NCBI GenBank assembly: GCA_964512645.1
Contig: CAZEJS010000017.1
Coordinates: forward strand, 1 to 59,315
Direction of reading: 5' to 3'
DNA from: CAZEJS01 sp964512645
Lineage (GTDB): Bacteria > Actinomycetota > Geothermincolia > Fen-727 > Anoxymicrobiaceae
Length of the DNA: 59,315 bases
Notes under the pieces: generated by a model
The model's database searches: none
Seen by the model: the letters and a program-made list of their open reading frames with translations, nothing else
What the model was told of the DNA's origin: nothing
Shown here: in pieces, positions 7,643 to 14,898 of the stretch
How the letters are laid out: each line of letters begins with the position of its first letter
How positions within the stretch are numbered: position 1 is the stretch's first letter
Position numbers and translations under genes: made by a program

Positions 7643-8410
7643 TCATATCCCGTCAAGGATGTTGCGTGCTTTCTGATTGTCTGGGTCGATGGAAAGGGCT
7701 TTCTGAAAGCAATCGATCGCAGCATCCCGTTTGCCCAGTTCAGCAAGACACCTGCCTTTGCCCGCCCACGCGTCAGGGTCACCATCAAATAGCGCAAGCC
7801 CGGTGTTATAACCCACAAGCGCCTCATCGAGACGGCCCAGTTCCAGTAGGCAGTCAGCCCTTCCAAACAATAGGTCAGGGTATTCTGGCTCGATACTTAG
7901 TGCTCGGTCCATACAGACCAGCGCGTCGGCGTAACGCCCGAGGTTATAGAAGCAGACAGATTTACCGTGCCAGGCGTCGGTGTACTGTGGGTCTATCGAG
8001 ATGGCCTTGTCCTGACAATCGATGGACTCGTCGTACTGGCCCGTGTGGAAGTAGCAAGCGCCAAGGCTGCACCAGGCGTCTACATTCTCTGAGTCTTTCT
8101 CAATTGCACTCCTGTATGCTTTCACCGCATCCTCGTATTGACCGTTCTTGAGGTAGCATGCACCGATCCCGTTCCTCGGTTCTGGGCTGTCGGGGTTGAT
8201 CTTGATGGCTTGAACGAAGCACTCGCCCGCCTCGTCGAGTCGCCCCTCCTGAAACAGCTGGTAACCGGTAAAACACCATCGCTGTAGCTCCTGCTCATCG
8301 AAATAGCTGGACAGCCCCTCTGGTATATCACCTTCGGGTCTTTTATAGCTCAGGAAGAACTCCTCCGGCCTTTCCTCTTGATCATGAGACCGATCCTTAC
8401 CCCTGGCCAT
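7643..8410 (-). CDS. Tetratricopeptide repeat protein, first gene of the membrane-cassette operon
   Basis: About 255 residues from the ATG at 8410 (the frame is open to 8476, but the added residues look non-natural). After a charged N-terminus (EERPEEFFLSYKRPEG) come about six tandem 34-residue TPR units with the A/G-Y/F-P spacing (for example GACYFHTGQYDESIDC, KALSIDPDN). No signal peptide or TM, so it is cytoplasmic and probably a protein-protein scaffold. It is divergent from the GmrSD-like gene with a shared promoter region, and 167 nt upstream of member A on the same strand. Confidence 0.8.
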   Translation of the reverse strand: MARGKDRSHDQEERPEEFFLSYKRPEGDIPEGLSSYFDEQELQRWCFTGYQLFQEGRLDEAGECFVQAIKINPDSPEPRNGIGACYLKNGQYEDAVKAYRSAIEKDSENVDAWCSLGACYFHTGQYDESIDCQDKAISIDPQYTDAWHGKSVCFYNLGRYADALVCMDRALSIEPEYPDLLFGRADCLLELGRLDEALVGYNTGLALFDGDPDAWAGKGRCLAELGKRDAAIDCFQKALSIDPDNQKARNILDGI

Positions 8411-8453
8411 ACCCTGACCCCCGCGATTGTTAACCGAGATTTTCTCTCTGATG

Positions 8454-8530
8454 ACTATACCAACAAGGTGTGACACGTTGAATCTGATTCAGTTGACTGA
8501 CATCTGCTATCTGGCAGAATAGTCACTGAC
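8454..8530. promoter_or_regulatory. Divergent promoters with shared palindrome between TPR operon and GmrSD-like gene
   Basis: Minus strand: -35 TTCAAC (8477-8482), 17 nt, -10 TATAGT (8454-8459) toward the TPR operon. Plus strand: -35 TTGACT (8493-8498), 16 nt, -10 CAGAAT (8515-8520) toward the GmrSD-like gene. A perfect 13-bp palindrome TGAATCTGATTCA (8479-8491) overlaps the TPR -35 and abuts the other. A second short dyad, GTCACTGAC, is at 8522-8530. One regulator could therefore control both units. Confidence 0.5.
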
Positions 8531-8568
8531 CCGAATCGACGACCGTAGCGCTGAACGGTGGTGGCATC

Positions 8569-10899
8569 ATGCAGGAACCGTCGTTACTCATGTCTTTCCA
8601 TGCCCTGTTCAAGGACAGCCTCTTCAGGGTGCCAGATTACCAGCGTGGCTATGCCTGGCAGGAGCTACAGGTGCGCGACTTGCTGGAAGACCTTGAGAAC
8701 ATCGAGGATGAGAAGACGCATTACACGGGCACCATGGTACTCGCGAGAAGAGGTTCCAAAGAGAGCGCCGGTGAGCAGTACGACATCTATGAAGTCATAG
8801 ATGGCCAGCAGAGGCTTGCTACCATACTGATACTGCTTAAATGCATAGCCGATGAGTACTCGGCGCTTGGCGGTAACGGTGATGACGAGGACAGTCCCGA
8901 GGCCGTAGCCGGGGCAATGCGCTCGCGATATCTCAGCAAGGGGAAGCTCCAGAAACTCGTTTTAAACGACGACTGCAACAGGTTCTTCGCAGAGCACATA
9001 ATATCCGACGGCGCGGCGATGGCGATAACGAAGACAGAAAACGCCTCACAGGAAAACCTGTTGAACGCCAAATCCCTGATTAAAGACTATCTCGAACGGA
9101 AGAAGGGGGCGGCAGGCTCACCTGACGAGTGGTTTCCCAAGCTTGAAGAACTCAGAAAGAAGGTAACGAGCAGCATCATTGTTAATCGGTATGTTGTCGA
9201 GAGCGATGCCGAGGCGGGAGTCATTTTCGAAGTGATGAACGACCGGGGCAAGCCGCTTTCGCAGGCTGACAAGATAAAGAACTACCTTATATACCTTGCT
9301 TACAAACTCGACAGCGAGGGCCTTGCGGCCAAGGTCAACACCAGCTGGGGGACGATCTTCAAGAACCTCATGGCGTCGAAGCGTTCAAGCGAGGACGATT
9401 TCCTGCGCTACCACTGGATCGCGTACATGAACGAATACAAGGAGTATGACATCCACAGGAGGGTCAAGGACAGATTCCGCCTCAAGGACGAGTTCGGGAA
9501 CGCCACACCTCACGAAGAACTGGAAAGTGATATCGAGCGGTACGTATCTGACTTGGAGGAAGCGTCGGATGTTTTCTTCGAGCTTAACCAGCCTTACAGC
9601 GAGCGGGCTTTCTCGGATAAGGCTTACGGTGGCGACGCTCGGGTGGGTGAGATAAGAGACGGGATTGACCGGTTTCACCGTTTCAGGAACATCGCTAACT
9701 TCTATCCATTCTTTATAAGCGCAAGGCAGTTCTTCGCGGACGACCCGTCGTCTTTCCTGGAGATCATAAGGCATACGGAGCTGTTCGCTTTCCGCGTCTA
9801 TATTGTCGGAAACAAGCGTTCCAACACTGGGCAGACCGTCTTCTATAGACTGGGTCACAAGCTTCACAGGGGCAAGGGGGGAATCGGCACAGATAAGACG
9901 CCCATGCTCTCAAGCGTGATAAAGGAAATCGTTGATAACACCAGCTGGTATGGTTCTGACGACCACTTTGTTCGTCACCTTGAAAGCAAGACTTTCTACC
10001 AGGATTTGCAATCGCACGAGATCAAGTACTTCTTCTACGAGCTTGAACTTGAGAAAGCGAGGGAAGACAACGAAGAGAAGTTCACTGCGAGTTGGGAGGA
10101 AATCGAGAAGAGATCGCAGGTCGAACACATACTCCCCCAGCACCCGAAGGACTACGAGCAGATGACCGACGAGGAGAAGGCGAAGCACGAGGAAAACGTC
10201 CACAGGCTGGGGAACCTGACCATCACCGGCTGGAACCAGAGGTTGAGCAACAAAGAGTTCTGGAACAGCGAGAAATTCACCGGAAAAAGGAAGTACTACA
10301 GGAAGTCAAACCTCCGCGTACAGAGAGAGCTTGCCGATCATGGGTCTTGGGGTTTGAAACAGATAGGCCAGCGGGAGAAAGAGTTGGTGGCGTTCGCCTG
10401 CGCGAGGTGGAAGCTCCCCGAACTGAAAACGACTGAGACGGGGGCCGACGAAGCCGTTGACTATGACAGGCGTCGCCGCAACAGGGATATCTTAAAGCAT
10501 GCTATCAAATACATGAACAAGCGCCTGACCACCTATCGCAAGGCATTCCCCGATCCCTACAAGCTTTACCAGCCGAGGAATTCGGAGGAAGCCGCTGCAG
10601 TCATCGGGTTTGAATATGGGGAGCAGAATCTTGAGATCTACTCAAGTTTCAGTGACGAGGGTGCCTGGCCATGCGTGATCGCTCATACGAAGGCGGGTTG
10701 GGAAGCAGTAAACGAGCTTTACAGAAAGCACCTCATGCGGGTGCTTCCTCCTATTGAAGACTTCGACGGTTCGGAATGGTCGGTCTGCTATGGGCACGCT
10801 TTCGAGCCCGGGTTGAGCCTCGACGAATGGAAGGCGGATTTCATCGAGGAGACCGAGATGGTCGTCTTTGCGATAGGGGAAGTCCTGTCAACAGGGTAG
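8569..10899 (+). CDS. GmrSD-type DUF262/DUF1524 restriction protein (single chain)
   Basis: 776 residues from ATG. The N-terminal DUF262 domain shows VPDYQRGYAW (~21-30) and the VIDGQQR nucleotide-binding motif (76-82). A long helical middle leads to the DUF1524 His-Me-type nuclease region (VEHILPQ ~518-524, then RLGNLT ~546-551 and LSNKEFW). A ~150-residue C-terminal domain is unassigned. Fused proteins of this kind (GmrSD, BrxU) cleave modified phage DNA in an NTP-dependent way; modified-DNA restriction is the expected role here. All expected motif positions are intact. It is divergent from the TPR operon and codon use is AT-richer than the flanking chromosome. Confidence 0.9.
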   Translation: MQEPSLLMSFHALFKDSLFRVPDYQRGYAWQELQVRDLLEDLENIEDEKTHYTGTMVLARRGSKESAGEQYDIYEVIDGQQRLATILILLKCIADEYSALGGNGDDEDSPEAVAGAMRSRYLSKGKLQKLVLNDDCNRFFAEHIISDGAAMAITKTENASQENLLNAKSLIKDYLERKKGAAGSPDEWFPKLEELRKKVTSSIIVNRYVVESDAEAGVIFEVMNDRGKPLSQADKIKNYLIYLAYKLDSEGLAAKVNTSWGTIFKNLMASKRSSEDDFLRYHWIAYMNEYKEYDIHRRVKDRFRLKDEFGNATPHEELESDIERYVSDLEEASDVFFELNQPYSERAFSDKAYGGDARVGEIRDGIDRFHRFRNIANFYPFFISARQFFADDPSSFLEIIRHTELFAFRVYIVGNKRSNTGQTVFYRLGHKLHRGKGGIGTDKTPMLSSVIKEIVDNTSWYGSDDHFVRHLESKTFYQDLQSHEIKYFFYELELEKAREDNEEKFTASWEEIEKRSQVEHILPQHPKDYEQMTDEEKAKHEENVHRLGNLTITGWNQRLSNKEFWNSEKFTGKRKYYRKSNLRVQRELADHGSWGLKQIGQREKELVAFACARWKLPELKTTETGADEAVDYDRRRRNRDILKHAIKYMNKRLTTYRKAFPDPYKLYQPRNSEEAAAVIGFEYGEQNLEIYSSFSDEGAWPCVIAHTKAGWEAVNELYRKHLMRVLPPIEDFDGSEWSVCYGHAFEPGLSLDEWKADFIEETEMVVFAIGEVLSTG

Positions 10900-11340
10900 C
10901 TCTTTAATCTGTTGGGATCTCCGCAGGTCCACCGCAACCTACCGGTCTTGCGAACCGTCGATGCCGAGTTCAACAGTAGCTGTGCTACCAGGAACAAAGG
11001 CGGAAGGACAACCAAAAAGGCATATTCTAACCCTCCCGGATTTCTCCAGGGGCCGTAAATCGGTTTATTTAATACCCCGAAACCTACTGAAATCGAGAAA
11101 ACCGTGACCTCGGGCCGACTTTCGCCCTGATCTGCCCCCTGAAACCACCGTAATGAAGCCGCCTGGATGCCCCTGACGACGTTATTTGACGTCTTTTTCG
11201 GCGAAAGAACCGGTGTCGACCGTCGCCCGCCGGTGACGAGCTTACCGCTCCACCGAGAGGGGTGATGCCTGCCCTGGAACCGAAGAGACGAAAGGTTCAG
11301 ACCTCCGCCCCTCTGGCCTTGAAACCAATTTGTACCCTTT
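10900..11340. other. Non-coding stretch between GmrSD-like and short recombinase
   Basis: No plausible gene or RNA was recognised in about 440 nt. The motif TAAATCGGTTTA at ~11056-11067 also occurs near the left element end at ~3861-3872. No clear terminator follows the GmrSD-like stop. It could hold a recombination site for the adjacent recombinase, but no convincing repeat pair was found by eye. Confidence 0.4.
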
Positions 11341-11907
11341 TCAGTAGCCTCTCATGGCCTGGGCAACATCAGAGTCCGTCACATGCAAGTATCTTTGTGT
11401 CGTACTCAACGAACGATGTCCGAGAATAACCTGGAGGGTTCTGAGGTTGCCCGATCTATTTGCCAGAAAATCGGTCGAGAACGAATGACGTAACACATGC
11501 GAAGTCGTCCAGTCAGGGAGGCCCGCAGCCACAACGTAGCGATCGAATTGAAACCGGAAGCTTCTCGGTTCAATCCTTGTACCCTTGCCAGCCGCCGAAC
11601 GTACAGTGCTGAACAAGTACTTCGATCGGGGGCGTCTTTTCTTCCACCGTTCGAGCAGCAGACTGAGTTCCTCTGACCGCCAATAGATAACCCGAGTTTT
11701 GTTGCCCTTGCCTTTCTGGACCGTTACTTTTTTATCCTTCAGGATTACATCTCGGATTTGCAGATCTAGGATTTCGGAAATCCGCGCTCCAGTCTCCCAC
11801 TGCAACTGCATAATGCACCTGTTCCTCAACCCCGTTAAAGAGCGAAGGTTGGGAACTTCTAGCAATCTCTCAACCTCGCTTCGCTCAAGGAATCGCAGTT
11901 GTGCCAC
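11341..11907 (-). CDS. Short tyrosine recombinase, catalytic domain only
   Basis: 188 residues from GTG at 11907, which has GGAGG seven bases upstream (an upstream GTG at 11925 has no such site). All catalytic positions are present: Arg in GARISE (~42), Lys in KGKGNKTR (~65-70), H-x-x-R in HVLRHSF (~137-140), His in LGHRS (~164) and nucleophile Tyr in TTQRYLHV (~173). The N-terminal core-binding (SAM-like) domain of XerC/D and phage integrases is absent. The length resembles FimB/FimE-type invertases. It could be an invertase-like enzyme, a resolvase for the element, or a 5'-truncated XerC-like gene; the good ribosome site argues for a functional start. Confidence 0.85.
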   Translation of the reverse strand: MAQLRFLERSEVERLLEVPNLRSLTGLRNRCIMQLQWETGARISEILDLQIRDVILKDKKVTVQKGKGNKTRVIYWRSEELSLLLERWKKRRPRSKYLFSTVRSAAGKGTRIEPRSFRFQFDRYVVAAGLPDWTTSHVLRHSFSTDFLANRSGNLRTLQVILGHRSLSTTQRYLHVTDSDVAQAMRGY

Positions 11908-12214
11908 TAGCTTCCCTCCTGCCACTCACGTTACTCAAAATGTCTCTTTTGGGATACGACGAGCGTGCTTACTGTCCGCTGTCGACAAAAGGGATACGTC
12001 CTGCAATTCAAAGTCGTTCACCAAGGCCGTTGGTTGATTAGCTTTTTGTCGTTGTCATCTAGATGGCGAGGGGGCAGTTCATAGGTCAAGTCTCCTGCCG
12101 CCCGACCTCTCACTGCCCCCTCTTGAGCAACGCACGGTACCTGGAGGACCTCGTGCTGGCTGAGGGCTATAGCCGCATCGCTGGGGCAAGGAGCGGAGAT
12201 GTTGCACAATACAG
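11908..12214. other. Stretch without a recognised gene
   Basis: No convincing coding region. A 63-codon minus-strand frame (12018-12209) lacks recognisable features. GGGATACG occurs twice (near 11951 and 11991) without further symmetry. The interval separates the short recombinase from the two small genes to the right. Confidence 0.35.
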
Positions 12215-12685
12215 TTATTCCTCATCGTCCGGCTCCGGCCATTCCCCGAATTCCGCCGCAAGACTCTCTTCAACAGAATCAACCCACGCCTGGGTCGCTC
12301 GCTCGCCGTCAGCTTGGTTGTATCTGGAAATCAAAGACCTGTCATGAAGCAGAAGCGAACACTGGATCAGATCTGCTGCCGAGAACGGTTGTCCGCTAGA
12401 CCTGAGTTCCGTTTCAATGTACCGGACCGCTTCAAAATCTGCCCTATTTGAGCATTCGTGTGCTACTTCGCTGGGGGTCAAGCGGGCTGCATGTCCCGGG
12501 TACGCCATTACAAGTAGAAATACCCTTGCAGCCGTCGGATTGTTGGCAAAATCGCTCGGTCGAAGCCAGAGAACATGACAACGTTCGGGCATATTCGACA
12601 TCAGTCTGTTGATGATTCCGGCCATGAGCGTGTCCGAGTCCAAATCCTGCAACTCCTTCACAACTACTGTCATGTCTTCTTCCAT
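12215..12685 (-). CDS. Unknown acidic protein
   Basis: About 156 residues from the ATG at 12685, which has AAGGA seven bases upstream (a TTG at 12706 is an alternative). The sequence is acidic, mixed helical, with no TM, signal or metal motif; the tail is EEFGEWPEPDDEE-like. No family recognised. It lies 59 nt after the 133-residue gene on the same strand and is probably co-transcribed from the XRE-controlled divergent promoter, suggesting a role in element maintenance. Confidence 0.6.
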   Translation of the reverse strand: MEEDMTVVVKELQDLDSDTLMAGIINRLMSNMPERCHVLWLRPSDFANNPTAARVFLLVMAYPGHAARLTPSEVAHECSNRADFEAVRYIETELRSSGQPFSAADLIQCSLLLHDRSLISRYNQADGERATQAWVDSVEESLAAEFGEWPEPDDEE

Positions 12686-12744
12686 AGCAATATCCTTTCG
12701 TTTCAAATGACGCTTTGGCTTACGGGTGAAAGGCTTCTAGAACC

Positions 12745-13146
12745 TCACCAGAGGTAGTCGTCGACGACGTCTACATCACTGTCGAGCGCTCGTCGCAGCG
12801 CCGCTAGCAGCACAAGGCGAACGGCGAGCGCCAGAGCTTCAGCCCATGATTGCGGACACTTCTGTTCTGCGGTGACAGCGGTAAGGCTCGATAAGTACGT
12901 GGCGGCTTCATCATCTCCTCTACTCGTGAGGAGTTCTTGGATATTTCCGATTGCATTACCACGCGTATCGACACTTACCTCTAGGATAGCTACGTAGATT
13001 CGCTGATGGATAGAAGTATCCAGATCCGTCTGATCCAAGATGGTGGAAATCAACGCTCGATCTTGCATATTTTCCCCAAGGTACGCGAGAAGAGCCCGCT
13101 CACCCGTCTTGGCTTCTTGCATGGAACTGGCTACTTGAAGTTTCAT
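12745..13146 (-). CDS. Small protein resembling the DnaB-interaction domain of DnaG/DnaB
   Basis: 133 residues from ATG with GAGG upstream. Residues ~17-55 (ERALLAYLGEN...LDTSIHQRIYVAILEV) follow the pattern of the helical-bundle domain found at the DnaG C-terminus and DnaB N-terminus: E-x-x-LL-x-x-L, then a D-x-x-H-x-x-I-x-x-AI-like region. A second helical segment (DDEAATYLSSLTAV) fits the continuation. No catalytic domain is present, so it may load or modulate the host replicative helicase for the element. The similarity is by eye only. Confidence 0.4.
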   Translation of the reverse strand: MKLQVASSMQEAKTGERALLAYLGENMQDRALISTILDQTDLDTSIHQRIYVAILEVSVDTRGNAIGNIQELLTSRGDDEAATYLSSLTAVTAEQKCPQSWAEALALAVRLVLLAALRRALDSDVDVVDDYLW

Positions 13147-13193
13147 TTACGCCTCGATGCCGTTTGGCTTGAAGTCTTGAATCTACGAAGGTC

Positions 13194-13262
13194 GTCAACT
13201 AATATTGTTGACAATGCTATGTTACGCCGATGGTTATGCAATGTCAAATATTATGGTTGACA
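13194..13262. promoter_or_regulatory. Two GTCAA-N9-TTGAC operators over divergent promoters (XRE switch)
   Basis: Operator 1 spans 13194-13212 and operator 2 spans 13243-13261, both GTCAA-N9-TTGAC, with centres 49 bp apart. Operator 2 covers the -35 TTGACA (RC of 13242-13247) of a minus-strand promoter whose -10 is TAACAT (13219-13224, spacing 17). Operator 1 covers the -35 TTGACA (13208-13213) of a plus-strand promoter toward the XRE gene; its -10 (13231-13237) is weak. This arrangement implies repression of both directions by the adjacent XRE protein. Confidence 0.7.
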
Positions 13263-13272
13263 TGGAGGATTA

Positions 13273-13614
13273 ATGAGCGAGTTTAATGCCCTTGTTCGAG
13301 CTGCACGTTCTGGCAGTGGTCTTTCGGTACGCAGTCTTGCCGATCTTGTGAACAAGAATGGCATTACTACGGTAACCGGCTCGATGATAAGCGCCATAGA
13401 GATGGGCAAGCCGTGTTCCTTTCGACTGGCCGTCGCCCTTGCGGATGTTCTCAACCTCGATACCCAGAAGGTATTAGAAGCTGCCTTCCTTGCGCGGGTC
13501 AGATACGCAGTCGAGCGTGAAAGGCACTCCTTGGAAGAGTGCCTTTCAACGCTTCCGGGCGGAAGGAAACTGGACGTCGAGAAGATAACGCGCTTGCCGT
13601 CGAGGCTTGAATGA
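13273..13614 (+). CDS. XRE-family helix-turn-helix regulator
   Basis: 113 residues from ATG with a GGAGG site. An N-terminal HTH (~1-60; ARSGSGLSVRSLADLVN...VTGSMISAIEMGK) is followed by a helical C-terminal part. It sits next to two matching palindromic operators and is divergent from the DnaG-domain-like gene. It probably represses its own promoter and that of the minus-strand pair, controlling element maintenance. Confidence 0.85.
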   Translation: MSEFNALVRAARSGSGLSVRSLADLVNKNGITTVTGSMISAIEMGKPCSFRLAVALADVLNLDTQKVLEAAFLARVRYAVERERHSLEECLSTLPGGRKLDVEKITRLPSRLE

Positions 13615-13700
13615 CATTCTGGCACCTTGGGAACGAAAACAGGCCAGGGTGTTAGCAACGCACCTCTGGCCGAGTATCATCTAGCGATTTTGTAGCACAA

Positions 13701-13820
13701 TAGTAGTAGTAGTAGTAATAGTAGTAGTAGTAATTATTCAGTATGCTTTTTTGCCAGACGGGTAACGGGATTCGCGCATTGCGTAATGGCGGATCACTCT
13801 GTCAGCAACTACTACTATTA
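13701..13820. repeat. (TAG)5 TAA (TAG)4 TAA tract with distal inverted partner
   Basis: A 33-bp trinucleotide tract at 13701-13733 is followed ~75 bp later by ACTACTACTATTA (13808-13820), which is perfectly complementary to 13716-13728 (13 bp). The tract lies in a ~320-nt gap (13615-13937) between the XRE gene and the TIR-like gene. No start codon or ribosome site makes it coding in any frame. Confidence 0.8.
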
Positions 13821-13937
13821 ATCCAGGGACCTACGTCCTATAGATGCTACATAGGCCTTCCAACATAAGTACGCCGCCCTCAAGAAGGATTGTGAAGCTG
13901 TCCTGCAAGTCATCGGGGTCAAGCCCGACCATCGAAA

Positions 13938-14810
13938 TTATACCGAATCGTTCGGACCCTTTGATGCTTTCGGACCGAGGCCGATCACACCCAACTGACT
14001 GAGAACGAAATCCGCGCACTCCACAACGCTTGTTTGGAATCTAGACACAAAGACCCCATCAACATCACTCGGCCTCGCATCAAAGATATCCTGGGTGCAA
14101 AGTACGGCTACTCGCAATTGCCCGAACCTCCCCAGATAATAGCCAAGCTCAATCATCGCATTTGGGCGGGCTCTCGGTTCTACCTTACCGTTTGTGTCAG
14201 TTACCGTCTCATCATTCGTTAATATAACGAATACAAAGACGAGGTGTTCGCATGACTCCTCCAGCATCTGAATCAAAGTCAAGCTGCCCAACGGCTTATC
14301 GCCAAGCAATTGAGCATTCAGATCATATCCACGCAGCATGTTCTGAAGTTCCAATGCTTCTGCGCGGTCTCCATACATGATGTATACAGTATTTGCTTCC
14401 GGGTTGACGTCGCGCCGAAGATCAAGTTGTGGCTGGTCGTCAAAGTAGAAATCAGGATTCTCCTGAATTGCTTCCGCGAGAGCATCGAGATGCTGTGACC
14501 TGTTATAAACGTATTCGGGCAATGCAATTGCTGTCGAGAGAGAAGCCCCGATTCCGCTAAAGCTTACAGCGGGGACTTCTTTTTCAAGAAATACGTGCGC
14601 TTCCCGTCGACTGATTGTCTGGGCAATTAGTCGACCAGTATCAACTCGCCACCGGTCTAGCCGTGCATGCGTGAGTGATTTCTCTTTGATTCGCGCAAGG
14701 CTTGCTTTGCGCTCTGTAATCATGTTCAGAGCTGCAATTTGCTTCTCGGCCACTATTTGATCGCGTTGTGATGGGCTCGAATTCTCACCGTCAGCTGGTC
14801 GATCAGTCAT
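13938..14810 (-). CDS. TIR-like (PF10137-type) putative NADase effector
   Basis: 290 residues from ATG, with GGAG upstream. A helical N-terminal ~130 residues of unknown role precede a TIR-like domain: beta-strand VYIMYGDR (142-149), then LLGDKPLGSLTLIQMLEES, and the signature PNAMIELGYYLGRFG (216-230) with the expected catalytic Glu at ~221. PF10137-type TIR-like domains occur in phage-defence and nucleotide-signalling systems and can degrade NAD+. No cyclase gene is next to it. It follows the Type IIG-like gene by 88 nt on the same strand and may be expressed with it. Confidence 0.78.
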   Translation of the reverse strand: MTDRPADGENSSPSQRDQIVAEKQIAALNMITERKASLARIKEKSLTHARLDRWRVDTGRLIAQTISRREAHVFLEKEVPAVSFSGIGASLSTAIALPEYVYNRSQHLDALAEAIQENPDFYFDDQPQLDLRRDVNPEANTVYIMYGDRAEALELQNMLRGYDLNAQLLGDKPLGSLTLIQMLEESCEHLVFVFVILTNDETVTDTNGKVEPRARPNAMIELGYYLGRFGQLRVAVLCTQDIFDARPSDVDGVFVSRFQTSVVECADFVLSQLGVIGLGPKASKGPNDSV

Positions 14811-14898
14811 TTACGCTTCTCCGCCTTTGCCCGAAACTCCAGGACAGTTTAACCAATGCATGCAGAGCCTCATAGAGGCAGCGTTGATATTGAATCTG

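Noticed and set aside
11056..11067. TAAATCGGTTTA shared with the left end as an attachment site
   Set aside because: Only 12 bp, no tRNA or integrase context at the internal copy; possibly chance in AT-rich DNA.
12018..12209. 63-codon minus-strand frame between the short recombinase and the acidic protein
   Set aside because: No ribosome site, no hydrophobic, HTH or metal pattern; cannot be separated from chance.
13701..13733. TAG tract as a tyrosine- or threonine-repeat coding region
   Set aside because: All frames lack a start codon with ribosome site and end in nearby stops.
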